64,000 bases of DNA, taken from contig NZ_CP083582.1 of NCBI RefSeq assembly GCF_020091585.1, positions 2,914,001-2,978,000 on the forward strand. The letters are read 5' to 3'. Made by a program: the position numbers and the translations under genes. This document shows, in pieces, positions 18,582 to 26,833 of the stretch. Origin of the DNA: Kovacikia minuta CCNUW1. Lineage in GTDB: Bacteria; Cyanobacteriota; Cyanobacteriia; Leptolyngbyales; Leptolyngbyaceae. Each line of letters starts with the position of its first letter. The stretch's first letter is position 1. Below the pieces are notes generated by a model that saw nothing but the letters and a program-made list of their open reading frames with translations, did no database searches and was not told the origin of the DNA.

Positions 18582-19139
18582 ATGGATGACGATCGCGAAC
18601 ATCATTTCCTGGTTGTTCCACCTTTAATTCAGGATCACATTCAAGGTGTACTCAATGCCAGTGTTGTACTCGTTATGTATGGAGATTATGAATGTTTTCA
18701 AAGTGCAAATGCTTATCGGTTAATTAAAGCGGCTCAACAAGAGTTACGTTCTTCTTTTGAGGAGAATGAGGTGTGTTTTATCTTTCGTCATTTCCCCCAG
18801 ATACAGATTCACCCGAATGGTCAACGGGCAGCGGAAGCAGCGGAAGCAGCAGCAGTGCAAGGTCAGTTTTGGCAAATGCATGAGATGCTTTATATCCATC
18901 AACAAGCGTTAGGGAACGGATTTTTGGTGGAATATGCAAATCGTTTGGGACTTGACATGCCTCGCTTTTTGCAAGACTTATCCAGAAGCATTTATGTCGA
19001 TCGCATCCTTGCTGATATTCAAGGTGGATATCGAAGTGGGGTAGAAGCTGCACCCGCTTTGTTTATGAATGGGGTTCGTTATCGCAATGGTTGGACGATT
19101 GAGCAATTAATAGCAGCAATTACGGTGGCAAATAATTAG
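18582..19139 (+). CDS. DsbA-like thioredoxin-fold protein lacking CXXC
   Basis: A 185-residue thioredoxin-fold protein of the DsbA/oxidoreductase type. LVMYGDYECFQSANAYRL near residue 31 aligns with the active-site region usually written YGDYECPYC, but the second cysteine is replaced, giving C-F-Q-S. FIFRHFPQIQIHPNGQRAAEAAEAA and the cis-Pro region VEAAPALFMNG are conserved. There is no signal peptide, so it is probably cytoplasmic. With one cysteine it could act in reduction or glutathione-type reactions, not as a disulfide oxidase. The gene lies between two inverted copies of the 18371/20431 repeat. Confidence 0.8.
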   Translation: MDDDREHHFLVVPPLIQDHIQGVLNASVVLVMYGDYECFQSANAYRLIKAAQQELRSSFEENEVCFIFRHFPQIQIHPNGQRAAEAAEAAAVQGQFWQMHEMLYIHQQALGNGFLVEYANRLGLDMPRFLQDLSRSIYVDRILADIQGGYRSGVEAAPALFMNGVRYRNGWTIEQLIAAITVANN

Positions 19140-19231
19140 CGAAAGAACTTGAGTAGTGTGCATTGGGCGATCGCCGAGGAATGAAACGTAAATAATCTGA
19201 ATACCAAATTCACAACTGAAAGGAGAACAAG

Positions 19232-19700
19232 ATGAGTAGCAATCCCGTAAGTAGTCAAACCATGAAACTTGAAGTGGTGGTCATTCCAGTCTCCGATGTC
19301 GATCGCGCTAAGGATTTCTATAAAACGTTGGAATGGCGGCTGGATGCTGATTTTGTTACCAGTGAGGATTTCCGGGTATTGCGAGTGTACACCGCCCGGA
19401 TCGGAAGCCTCAATCATCTTCGGTAAAGGCGTGACATCAGCCGCGCCGGGTTCAGTTCAGGGTTTACACCTGATCGTTTATGACATTGAAGCTGCCCGCG
19501 CCGAACTCGTCGATCGGGGTGTTGAGGTAAGTGAGATTTTCCACGATGCGGGCGGCATCTTCCACCACGCCGGAACCGAAGGACGGGTAGCAGGTCCCGA
19601 TCCGGAGCGTGGCGACTATGCCTCGTTTGCCTCGTTCAGTGATCCAGATGGCAATGGTTGGGTACTCCAGGAAGTGAAAACACGCGCTCCCGGACGGTAA
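19232..19700 (+). pseudogene. VOC (glyoxalase-like) protein, frameshifted
   Basis: The first frame (LEVVVIPVSDVDRAKDFYKT) is the start of a vicinal-oxygen-chelate/glyoxalase domain and runs to about 19400. The conserved continuation (PPGSEASIIFGKG, HLIVYDIEAARAELVDRG, FSDPDGNGWVLQEV) is in another frame and ends at 19700. A single indel near 19385 explains this; the composite would be about 155 residues, normal for the family. The end motif with Glu in LQEV is a typical metal ligand position. Either a real mutation or a base-calling error. AAAGGAG lies upstream of the ATG. Confidence 0.75.
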
Positions 19701-19716
19701 TAGGACATCCACACAT

Positions 19717-19879
19717 TTGCCGCTGCATTTGCCCGTTGGTAAGGACGCGATCGCAATGTATCAGAGTAATGCCGCGAAAATGGCACAGAACATGGAAGCA
19801 TGGCTACCAGTCGCAACCAGCATTGAGAATAACCTGCAACATTCATACAGGCGCTTTCTGGAGGAGAGCAAAATCAATG
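19717..19879 (+). pseudogene. small ORF remnant before the SnoaL gene
   Basis: The frame with MYQSNAAKMAQNMEAWLPV, then ATSIENNLQ, looks coding. A one-base shift near 19848 would let it continue as FIQALSGGEQNQ and stop at a TGA that overlaps the next ATG (ATGA). That tight overlap suggests an original two-gene operon. I do not recognise the family, and only the second half is convincing. Confidence 0.3.
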
Positions 19880-20428
19880 ACCTTGACCTTGACCGTAAAC
19901 CATCTCACAACAAGCTACGGTAAAACGGCTCGTAACTTGCTGAATGAAGCGACTCAGCCATCAGAAGCAGGGGCGCGTGCGGCACTTGAAACCTTCTACT
20001 ATGCCTTCAATCAGCACTCCCTTGAGACGCTGACGCAGATCTGGCTCAACCATCCACTGGTTCAACTCAACAATCCTGTGGGAGGCATGCTCCGAGGCTA
20101 TGAACCGATTCGAGATCTCTACTCCAAACTTTTCACCGGATCGTTAAATGTCTGGGTTGAGTTCACCGATATTGTGGAGTATTTCAGTGGAGAGACAGCC
20201 ATCTTTGCTGGAGAAGAGCACGGTGAATTTACAGCTAACGATCGCATAATTCCACTTAAATTCAGAACGAGTCGCTGTTTTCAATACTCCAAAAATAACG
20301 GTGGGTGGCGACAGGTTCATCATCACGGATCGATCGACAATGTGAAACTGCTGGAAACGTATCAACTTGCCGTAAACGATATTAACCCGGCAGCTTTTGT
20401 TCCTACATATTTTGGAATTGCGCCATGA
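19877..20428 (+). CDS. SnoaL/NTF2-like protein
   Basis: A 183-residue protein with the SnoaL-like alpha+beta-barrel pattern: AALETFYYAFNQHSLETLTQIW near 36, GYEPIRDLYSKLFTG, then strands ending in WRQVHHHGS. In cyanobacteria such proteins are often paired with stress or redox genes; the ligand and any catalysis are unknown. The ATG at 19877 follows GGAGGAG by about ten bases. A longer frame upstream exists but reads through unrelated sequence. It is the last gene before the right copy of the palindromic repeat at 20431. Confidence 0.75.
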   Translation: MTLTLTVNHLTTSYGKTARNLLNEATQPSEAGARAALETFYYAFNQHSLETLTQIWLNHPLVQLNNPVGGMLRGYEPIRDLYSKLFTGSLNVWVEFTDIVEYFSGETAIFAGEEHGEFTANDRIIPLKFRTSRCFQYSKNNGGWRQVHHHGSIDNVKLLETYQLAVNDINPAAFVPTYFGIAP

Positions 20429-20430
20429 TT

Positions 20431-20556
20431 GCGTAGGGTGCTGTGAGCGACAGCGTAACGCACCGCTAACCCACGCCTCGGTGCGTTACGGCGATGCCTA
20501 ACAGCACCCTACAGCTCATGCTAGATCAAATATTGCCAGGTTAATAAAGCTGTGGC
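20431..20556 (-). repeat. palindromic repeat with flanking arm, right copy
   Basis: The palindrome (GCGTAGGGTGCTGTGAGCG to the near-complement ending 20513) is followed by TATTGCCAGGTTAATAA at 20531-20547. This is the exact reverse complement of the left arm at 18378. The similarity continues on both sides for about 38 bp. The two copies therefore form an inverted pair around three genes. Confidence 0.75.
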
Positions 20557-20755
20557 GTGATCCATAGATTGATGCAATGAACACAAACCGCAAATGGTAA
20601 ATGAATGGAGATTGAGGCGCAAACAAACCTTGTCGTTTGTGTTATCTCAAACCATTAAATCAACATGCAGGGCAACACCTAAAACCAAAACATCAAACGA
20701 CTTCGACTGTAACCTGACCTGCAACCTTGACACATTATTTCCAAAGGAGATTGTT

Positions 20756-21529
20756 ATGAGACTGGAAGGGAAGAAGGCACTGATCACTGGGGGAAACAGC
20801 GGTATTGGCTTTGCCACCGCTCGACTCTTCATTCACGAAGGGGCTGAAGTTGCAATCACGGGTCGAGATCAAAAAACGCTCGATGCTGCGGTCGAAGACC
20901 TGGGTTCAAAAGCCGTTGCCTACCGCGCAGATGTGACAGACCCCAATGCTCGCGCTGACCTTTTCAGCAAAATTGGTCAACGGTTTGGCAGCCTGGATAT
21001 CGTCTTTGCCAACGCTGGCATTAGTGGAGCTACCCCTGTAGGAAGCACTGATGAAGCGGTGTTTGAAAACATTATTCGCATCAATCTCACCAGCGTTTTC
21101 TTTACAGTGCAAGCCGCATTGCCACTGCTCAACGATGGCTCCTCAATTATCTTGAACAGTTCCGTTATCGGTTCAGTGGGGAGTCCTGAACGCTCAGCTT
21201 ATGCAGCAAGTAAGGCAGGGGTTCGCGGTATGGCACGATCGCTGGCATACGAGCTTTCTCCCCGCAACATTCGGGTCAATGTCATCGCACCGGGGGCGAC
21301 AAAAACTCCCATCTGGAATCGTGGATCTATTCCGTCTGAGAAGGCTGATGAACGGGCAGCGCAATGGACCGCAGCGATTCCATTGGGTCGTTTGGGAGAA
21401 CCAGATGACATTGCCAAAGCCGTTCTCTTTCTGGCCTCAGACGAGTCGTCCTATATCCAGTCGGTTGAACTTTTTGTGGATGGTGGCGTTGTGGGTTCTC
21501 CAATCGGTGCGGCTTCTCGCAGTGCATAA
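20756..21529 (+). CDS. SDR family oxidoreductase
   Basis: A 257-residue classical SDR. ALITGGNSGIGFATARLF (TGxxxGxG near 12), NAG in VFANAGIS, catalytic Ser in LNSSVIG and YAASKAG (Tyr-Lys) are intact. VDGGVVGSPIG ends the protein. The start at 20756 follows AAAGGAG; the longer upstream frame is rejected because its first 54 residues are not conserved-looking. It is followed by another SDR gene 43 bp on and NIPSNAP, all on the + strand, probably one operon. The cofactor and substrate cannot be read from sequence; an Arg after the glycine motif (TGRDQ) hints at NADP. Confidence 0.92.
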   Translation: MRLEGKKALITGGNSGIGFATARLFIHEGAEVAITGRDQKTLDAAVEDLGSKAVAYRADVTDPNARADLFSKIGQRFGSLDIVFANAGISGATPVGSTDEAVFENIIRINLTSVFFTVQAALPLLNDGSSIILNSSVIGSVGSPERSAYAASKAGVRGMARSLAYELSPRNIRVNVIAPGATKTPIWNRGSIPSEKADERAAQWTAAIPLGRLGEPDDIAKAVLFLASDESSYIQSVELFVDGGVVGSPIGAASRSA

Positions 21530-21572
21530 GTCTTTCTCTATCAACCCTTCAACAATGTAAAGGAGTTTTACC

Positions 21573-22284
21573 ATGAGCATCGAACAGAAAGTTGCTGTGA
21601 TTACTGGCGCATCGCAGGGCATCGGTGCAGCCCTCGTCAAGGCGTACCGCGATCGCAACTATCGGGTAATCGCAATCTCACGCTCAATTGCCCCATCGGA
21701 TGATGATGGAGTCGTGGCAGTGTCCGGTGACATCGCCGATCGAAAAACCGCCGAGCGGGCGATCGTCGAAGCCGTGACTCGCTTTGGGCGCATCGACACG
21801 CTCATTAACAACGCTGGCATTTTCATCGCCAAGCCGTTCACCGAGTACACCGAAACTGACTACGCAGCAACCCTAAGCACCAACGTCACTGGCTTCTTTC
21901 ACATCACCCAACTCGCGATCGCCGAAATGGAGAAGCAAGGCAGCGGGCATATCGTGCAGGTCTCAACAAGTCTGGTTGATCACGCGATCGCGCGGCGTAC
22001 CCTCTGTGCTCGCATCACTCACAAAAGGCGGACTGAATGGTGCGACTAAATCGCTGGCGATCGAGTATGCGAAGCGTGGTATCCGGGTGAACGCGGTGGC
22101 GCTGGGAACGATTAAGTCGCCGATGCATCCGATCGAAACCCATAAACAGCTCGATGCCCTACACCCCGTTGGTCATATGGGCGAGATCTCCGATGTCGTT
22201 GATGCGATTCTCTACCTCGAATCCGCCAACTTTGTGACGGGCGAAATCCTGCATGTCGATGGCGGACAGAACGCAGGACACTAA
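21573..22284 (+). pseudogene. SDR family oxidoreductase, frameshifted
   Basis: The first frame carries VAVITGASQGIGAALVKAY, NNAGIFIAKPF and QVSTSLVDHAIA up to about 21985. The rest (GVPSVLASLTKGGLNGATKS, then FVTGEILHVDGGQNAGH) continues in another frame to 22284. One extra base at the end of a GCGATCGC (HIP1) site near 21993 explains the break. Repaired, it would encode about 237 residues, a full SDR, though the usual Tyr is in the shift region and reads LTKGG, so the active-site Tyr may be absent. The start has AAAGGAG upstream. Mutation or sequencing error cannot be told apart here. Confidence 0.8.
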
Positions 22285-22318
22285 CATCGATCGTCCCACC
22301 TTACCAATAGCACTTTTA

Positions 22319-22350
22319 CCCCACACCCCACACCCCACACCCCACACCCC
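22319..22350 (+). repeat. CCCCACA heptanucleotide repeat
   Basis: About four tandem copies of CCCCACA between the SDR and NIPSNAP genes. It is the same repeat type as at 17570 and 60450. Confidence 0.75.
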
Positions 22351-22380
22351 CTCACAATTGCTCCACAAAGGAACACAGAC

Positions 22381-22707
22381 ATGATCTACGAATTACGCAT
22401 TTATCACGCTGTACCGGGACGACTGCCAGCGCTGATTTCGCGCTTCCAAAACCACACCATCCAGATTTGGGAAAAGCATGGTATTCGCCAAGCTGGCTTC
22501 TGGACGACGCTTATCGGCGAAAGCAACCAGCAACTCACCTATATGCTTGCCTGGGACAGCATGGCTGACCGTGAGCAGCGCTGGAATGCATTCATCACTG
22601 ACCCCGAATGGCTCGCAGTCACCAAGGAGAGTGAGAAGGACGGTCCACTTGTGCAGAACATCAGCAACGAGTTGCTGGCACCAACTACCTTCTCTCGAAT
22701 TTCTTGA
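22381..22707 (+). CDS. NIPSNAP family protein
   Basis: A 108-residue ferredoxin-fold protein. MIYELRIYHAVPGRLPALISRF and the following ...W...HGI...GFW...IG.SNQ..Y.L.W.S...R...W..F pattern are typical NIPSNAP signatures. The biochemical role is unknown; bacterial members often sit beside dehydrogenases, as here. AAAGGA lies eight bases before the ATG. Its last codons run into the integrase remnant at 22703, so the normal C-terminus may have been replaced at the island junction. Confidence 0.88.
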   Translation: MIYELRIYHAVPGRLPALISRFQNHTIQIWEKHGIRQAGFWTTLIGESNQQLTYMLAWDSMADREQRWNAFITDPEWLAVTKESEKDGPLVQNISNELLAPTTFSRIS

Positions 22708-22753
22708 ACACGAAACCGAAGCTGTAACTGACTGTGACTCTCTGTAATTTGAA
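22703..22753 (-). pseudogene. sliver of a second tyrosine integrase gene
   Basis: Read on the minus strand, this gives QITESHSQLQLRFRVQEIRE, parallel to QVTESHGRLQLRFRVQGISK near the start of the island integrase (47008-47066). The DNA differs at several positions, so it is from a related but distinct element. It lies just outside the left tRNA fragment, where a neighbouring or earlier island would have had its integrase. Only about 17 codons remain. Confidence 0.65.
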
Positions 22754-22756
22754 CTT

Positions 22757-22802
22757 AACGGGACTGGCGCGATTCGAACGCGCGACCTAGCGCTTAGGAG
22801 GC
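22757..22802 (-). repeat. attachment site, left (tRNA-Arg 3' half)
   Basis: These 46 bases are identical to 47287-47332 and cover the tRNA acceptor 3' strand, T arm and anticodon loop. From 22803 the sequence departs from tRNA. The crossover is therefore in the anticodon stem-loop, as for many tyrosine recombinases. This copy alone cannot fold into a tRNA. Confidence 0.9.
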
Positions 22803-22848
22803 TTTAGTCGATCCGCTCCTAGTAAGGGCTTCAGGCTTTCTGAAAATT

Positions 22849-22874
22849 GTTACGCCCACTTTATGCCCAAAGTG
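22849..22874 (+). promoter_or_regulatory. candidate integrase arm-type sites, left end
   Basis: GTTACGCCCACTTTATGCCC contains TTACGCCC and the near-copy TTATGCCC spaced like the motifs at 47129-47166. The position just inside the island end suggests integrase or excisionase arm binding. Confidence 0.45.
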
Positions 22875-23139
22875 AAGAATGTTTGACTAAAGTGTCTCAG
22901 CACCTTCCCAAGGGAACCAAAAAGAAGCTTTTAGCTTGGAAGGCTAAGAACAATACCCATTCTATAATGGGTTTCAGAGGCTAGAAAAATTGTTACAGAC
23001 AAATTACAGACAAACCAGGAGAACACATAATTTTATTGAGAAAGAAAACGTGCCTGCTTCGACCTTGGTAGAAACAGATTGAGGCTAGGGTAGACTTAGG
23101 GTACAACTAAAGGAGACCCTCTGTATCGGTAGAGTCAAC

Positions 23140-23418
23140 ATGCAAGTACGCTTAAGTCCAGCACTAGAAGAAATCGTGAAAGAGCAGATTGCTCTTGGCT
23201 ATGCCGATGCTGATGCTGTTGTTGCTGAAGCGCTAAAACGTCTTGCCGAAGAAAATCAGCACAAGCTTGAAAGCCTCCGTGCAGAGCTTATCAAGGGAGA
23301 AGAAAGCGGAGAATCCCGCCCCTATAACTTAGAAGAGATCCTCGCTGACGCTGACGCTGAGTTTGAGAGGGGAGAAGTAGAGGTTGATCCAAGTGTCTAC
23401 CCCCCGACTGCCTCTTAA
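23140..23418 (+). CDS. ParD-type antitoxin
   Basis: A 92-residue protein with a ribbon-helix-helix-like N-terminus (MQVRLSPALEEIVKEQIALG) and an acidic, flexible C-terminus (PYNLEEILADADAEFERGE), the layout of type II antitoxins of the ParD/CopG class. The N-terminal part would bind the operon promoter and the C-terminal part would wrap the toxin. Its 3' end overlaps the toxin frame by 26 bp, the usual arrangement. A decayed relative of its C-terminus is seen at 24061. Confidence 0.82.
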   Translation: MQVRLSPALEEIVKEQIALGYADADAVVAEALKRLAEENQHKLESLRAELIKGEESGESRPYNLEEILADADAEFERGEVEVDPSVYPPTAS

Positions 23419-23710
23419 TCTCACTGCCCAGGCGCGGAAGGACTTTAAGCAGATTCTAAACTTTACAAGAAAGACCTGGGGAATCGATCAACGAGATCGC
23501 TATAAGGCGTTGCTAGATGCAGCGTTACAGGCGATTGCTTCTAACCCCGAAGTAGGGAAACGGCGGGATGAGGTGAGGTTCGGTTACTATAGCTATCATG
23601 TTGGCTCCCGTGGACGGCACTATATTTTCTACTGTTTGTTTGAAGACAGAATTGAAGTGGTCCGAATTCTTCATGACAGCATGGATTTAGAGCAGCATCT
23701 GCCTCACTAA
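23393..23710 (+). CDS. RelE/ParE-family toxin
   Basis: A 105-residue basic toxin. TAQARKDFKQILNFTRKTWG near the start and VGKRRDEVRFGYYSYHVGSR, then HYIFYCLFEDRIEVVRILHDSMD, form the ParE/RelE fold and C-terminal beta-strands. ParE poisons DNA gyrase, RelE cleaves mRNA; the V.RILHxxMD end is of the ParE type. I chose the GTG at 23393; a TTG three codons upstream is possible. It is translationally coupled to the antitoxin and probably stabilises the island. Confidence 0.85.
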   Translation: MSTPRLPLNLTAQARKDFKQILNFTRKTWGIDQRDRYKALLDAALQAIASNPEVGKRRDEVRFGYYSYHVGSRGRHYIFYCLFEDRIEVVRILHDSMDLEQHLPH

Positions 23711-23867
23711 GAAATTACTTAGAAAAACTTTGCTGTCTAACTCAACTCCCAACCAACAAAGCTAAAAGTCTCACTAATGACCGACTTATAAGCAATTTTA
23801 TTTCTGGGCGTATCAGAGGCGTTCCTCGTTCGATCTCACTTTCTTTAGCAGGGCGATTGTGGTACCA

Positions 23868-23902
23868 GGTAAATTGTGCAAGCACCTCTTGCACAATTTA
23901 CC
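23868..23902. repeat. perfect 15-bp inverted repeat
   Basis: GGTAAATTGTGCAAG and its exact complement are separated by five bases (CACCT). No T-run follows on either strand. It lies in a 350-bp gap with no gene between the toxin and the antitoxin remnant, and might be an operator, a recombination site or a transfer-related hairpin. Confidence 0.6.
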
Positions 23903-24060
23903 CATCAGGATAGGCATTCGTAAAACTCCGCATGTACTTGAGATTTCGGGATGAAAACCCCTAGATGTCAGGGAATTCTTTCCGAAGGTCTTCCGCGAGT
24001 CGGTCGATTACCTTCACACCCCATCGTTCCTCCTGCTGCCGCGTAAGAATCTCTCGCCCG

Positions 24061-24146
24061 ATGGGCTGGATTGACGCAGAGCTACAAAAAGGGATTGACC
24101 AGCTAGAGAAGGGTGAAACCGTCCTCTATAATTTAGAGAAGATCGC
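24061..24146 (+). pseudogene. ParD-type antitoxin C-terminal remnant, cut by IS30
   Basis: WIDAELQKGIDQLEKGETVL and YNLEKIA resemble the C-terminus of ParD antitoxins and the intact gene at 23140 (PYNLEEI). The DNA-binding part is missing, and the frame is interrupted by the IS30-family element at 24147. No toxin partner follows directly. Confidence 0.5.
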
Positions 24147-25227
24147 CAATTCAAATCTGAAGTGCACCACCTCTAGAAGCTTCCCCTAGAGGGACTCAAA
24201 AGGGTAACCTGGCATTTATCACAACAACAGGAAACCCTAATGAGCTATACGCAGCTTAGCGCAGATGAGCGCCTGGAACTCTATCGATTGAGACAAAGGG
24301 GTGATTTGTCCCTGCGGGCAATTGCCATTCGAATGGGACGTTCCCACAGCACCATTTCTCGTGAACTCAAACGCAACCAAAGCTCAGAGCAGATCTATCT
24401 ACCGGACTTGGCTCAAGCTCAGCAGCACGTTCGTCGGCAGCAGTCCAAGCAACCGTTTGTGGGCATCTCTGAGGGTTGTTTGGCGAGGGTGAAAGCGCAA
24501 CTTCGGCAGTACCATAGCCCGCAACAGATTGCCGGTTCACTCAAGCTCAAAGGACTGGAGTGGGTGAGCCATGAGACCATCTATCAGATGATTTATCACA
24601 ACTATGCCGATATGGGTGCCTATCGTGGCTATTTACGGCACTCTCACATCCGACGGCAGCATCGGAGCGCCAAGCGACAGAAACGAGGATTGATTCCCAA
24701 TCGAGTTGGGATTGAACACAGACCTGTGATTGCAGAACAAAAGAGTGAAATTGGGCATTGGGAAGGCGATACGATCGTCGGGGGTAATCATTTGGGAGCG
24801 ATTGCGACGCATGTAGACAAAGCCTCAAAGTTTCTGGTTGCACGAGTGATGAAAGACCGAACAGCAGGGGAGATGAACCGTGTCAGTATTGCAGCGTTTG
24901 AGTCGATTCCAAAAGAGCGACGTAAGACGATGACGTTTGATAATGGCAAGGAGTTTAGCAAGCATGAGCAACTAACAGCGAGGTTGGGAGTGCAATGTTA
25001 TTTTGCCAATCCATATCATTCTTGGGAACGTGGGTTGAATGAGCATACGAATGGATTGATTCGACAGTTTTTCCCAAAAGGAACGAATTTTAGAATCGTC
25101 AAGCAAGATGAAGTCGATCAAGTAGTTGAATTGATTAATCATCGACCGAGACAATCGTTAGGTTATCGAACTCCTCATGAGGTATTCTGGGGTCAGTCAG
25201 GTGATGGTGCACTTCAGATTTGAATTG
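24147..25227 (+). mobile_element. IS30-family insertion sequence
   Basis: Inverted repeats start CAATTCAAATCTGAAGTGCA at 24147 and are matched in reverse at the right end (about 24-26 bp identical). The single transposase gene fills the element. Flanking GC dinucleotides could be a 2-bp target duplication, which is within the IS30 range. Confidence 0.85.
24240..25223 (+). CDS. IS30-family transposase
   Basis: A 327-residue transposase. The N-terminal helix-turn-helix (YTQLSADERLELYRL, LSLRAIAIRMGRSHSTISRE) is the IS30 signature. The catalytic triad is visible as D in HWEGDTIVGG (about 178), D in MTFDNGKEFS (about 236) and E in NPYHSWERGLNEHTNG (E in the second position, about 268). RPRQSLGYRTPHEVF near the end is typical. 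The ATG lies about 90 bp inside the left terminal repeat. It appears full length and intact, so the element may be active. Confidence 0.95.
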   Translation: MSYTQLSADERLELYRLRQRGDLSLRAIAIRMGRSHSTISRELKRNQSSEQIYLPDLAQAQQHVRRQQSKQPFVGISEGCLARVKAQLRQYHSPQQIAGSLKLKGLEWVSHETIYQMIYHNYADMGAYRGYLRHSHIRRQHRSAKRQKRGLIPNRVGIEHRPVIAEQKSEIGHWEGDTIVGGNHLGAIATHVDKASKFLVARVMKDRTAGEMNRVSIAAFESIPKERRKTMTFDNGKEFSKHEQLTARLGVQCYFANPYHSWERGLNEHTNGLIRQFFPKGTNFRIVKQDEVDQVVELINHRPRQSLGYRTPHEVFWGQSGDGALQI

Positions 25228-25774
25228 GCGCTATGAGGAAGCCCAAAAACAACTGGCAGAAGCAATATCCCTCAACAGTAAGCAACCAACTAAGAATAAG
25301 CGGTGGGATGCAAATTGCGTGCTGGCAGAAGTCTTCGATGCACTGAAGAATAAGAAAGCTGCACTAAAAGAGGCTCAAACATGCATTGCCAAGGCAGCTT
25401 TCTACACAACATTTGACTATCGATGGGGAATTTTAGCAAGGCAGCGAGTAGAAGCAGCTAAAAATGCAAAGGAGATCAGCAAGATACTTCCTGTACGTGA
25501 ACGTAAAGTTGCAGAGAATAAAACTCCTCCTTCAACTAACCAGATCTCTGCATCCGGTTCTCATTACTCGGACCGTCAAAATCCTAGCTACCCTCGTCGT
25601 TCTTACATTCGTCAGACCCCTCTACCTGATTCTAACGGTGGAAGTGATCGCTACCCTATACCTGATAATGCTTCGTCCCCTTTGAGGGGGTACTATGGTG
25701 GTCGCTACGATAATACCAAAGAAGGGCATCGTCGTGATCGTGAAAGAGAGCATCGCAGACGTGGCTCAGAGTGA
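25228..25774 (+). pseudogene. TPR-like protein, 5' end removed by IS30
   Basis: The frame continues from within the IS right end as RYEEAQKQLAEAISLNSKQP, then a TPR-like helix pair (LAEVFDALKNKKAALKEA). The last 90 residues are low-complexity, rich in Ser, Tyr, Arg, ending HRRDREREHRRRGSE. There is no start codon outside the IS, so the 5' end is missing. I do not recognise a family beyond the single TPR-like motif. Its basic tail could bind nucleic acid, but this is speculation. Confidence 0.55.
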
Positions 25775-25942
25775 TATAAGCCAGCGGTTCCTTCTGTAAT
25801 AGCGCACAACCCTCTTTGATCACCTTCAGTTAGAGTTTCAGAATGCAGTGATTCAATCTCTACGGACTAGATTCCCGTCTGCTTACAGATGGGGAAAGGA
25901 ATCTTAGCGCCCCGCAATTTTTACTTCGAGGAGGAAAACAAG

Positions 25943-26191
25943 ATGTCGTACACAACAGCCTTTGAGCAAGTCGGTCATGACAGGGGGCGGCAGGAGGGAC
26001 GGCAAGAAGGGCGGCAAGAAGCAAGCCTAGAGATCATTTCTAGTATCTTGAAGACTCGATTTGGTGAAATCGATGCCGATGAGGAGTTGCATAAGATCAT
26101 TGGAGAACTTGTACAGATGCAGCCAGAGGAATTCACACCTCTCCTTCTGTCTCTCTCTCGTGAGGAGTTAATCGAGCGTTTTGCCCATTAG
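25943..26191 (+). CDS. short Rpn/PD-(D/E)XK-transposase-like tail protein
   Basis: An 82-residue protein starting at an ATG with GAGGAGG upstream. GRQEGRQEGRQEASLEIISS, ILKTRFG and a helical end (LLLSLSREELIERF) are the C-terminal pattern of cyanobacterial Rpn-like (recombination-promoting nuclease/putative transposase) proteins. The catalytic PD-(D/E)XK N-terminus, about 200 residues, is absent. It may be a degraded copy or a real small protein; the good ribosome site favours expression. Role unknown. Confidence 0.5.
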   Translation: MSYTTAFEQVGHDRGRQEGRQEGRQEASLEIISSILKTRFGEIDADEELHKIIGELVQMQPEEFTPLLLSLSREELIERFAH

Positions 26192-26432
26192 CATTGCAGC
26201 ACGTATTGCCTTCTGTGCCGCTGCTTTGAAACAATCTCAAGGAGGAAGAGTCCTGCTTCAAAACTTTCACAGAGATGCTCTTTTGTCCCTCTTTTGCCTG
26301 AGGCTAACCCACCCCACTCTCGCACGAGCAGCCAGTTCCCAAAAAGGTCTTGCTTCAACCGACAATGGTAGTAGCGATCGCCCCTCCTCCAACACATCTG
26401 CTTCCACTGGTCGATACAGTAAGCGATCACCG

Positions 26433-26810
26433 TCAATGAGCCTCGTCTCCCAACAACAGCAGCGTCATTGCCTCCTCAGAAGTAATCCGCTGCCAATAAG
26501 GATCTTCTAACTGCCCATCCTTCACGGTGAAATAGACCCGATCGAAGATCTCTTCATGCTCAGGGGTGGCTGGATAGTTCTCAATCCAGATCAACTCTCT
26601 GGGTAGGATATTGAAGCGGGATACGACCAGCATGGCGACTTCTTCAGCACTACTGGTAATCGATATGCCCGGATTATCGGGGATCTCGGTTGCAATTACG
26701 ACTCGACCATTTACCCTGACCCTGCATCTGGCATTCCCCGGTGCTGTTCCAAGCAATTGCTCAGTCAGCACAGGGTGAATTGTTGAATAGTGGAACACGC
26801 CATCAAGCAT
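26433..26810 (-). CDS. hypothetical protein (125 aa)
   Basis: I do not recognise a family. The sequence is mixed alpha/beta and soluble (CRVRVNGRVVIATEIPDNPG, LPRELIWIENYPATPEHEEI, FDRVYFTV). Its composition looks natural and it precedes KfrA-like genes on the same strand with a 24-bp gap. That suggests a co-transcribed accessory function, but no motif points to an activity. Confidence 0.6.
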   Translation of the reverse strand: MLDGVFHYSTIHPVLTEQLLGTAPGNARCRVRVNGRVVIATEIPDNPGISITSSAEEVAMLVVSRFNILPRELIWIENYPATPEHEEIFDRVYFTVKDGQLEDPYWQRITSEEAMTLLLLGDEAH

Positions 26811-26833
26811 GGCTCTGCCTCCCTGATTAAAAA

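Noticed and set aside
26181-26510. 109-codon + strand frame
   Set aside because: Low-complexity Ser/Leu-rich, partly antisense to the 26433 gene; no evidence of coding.
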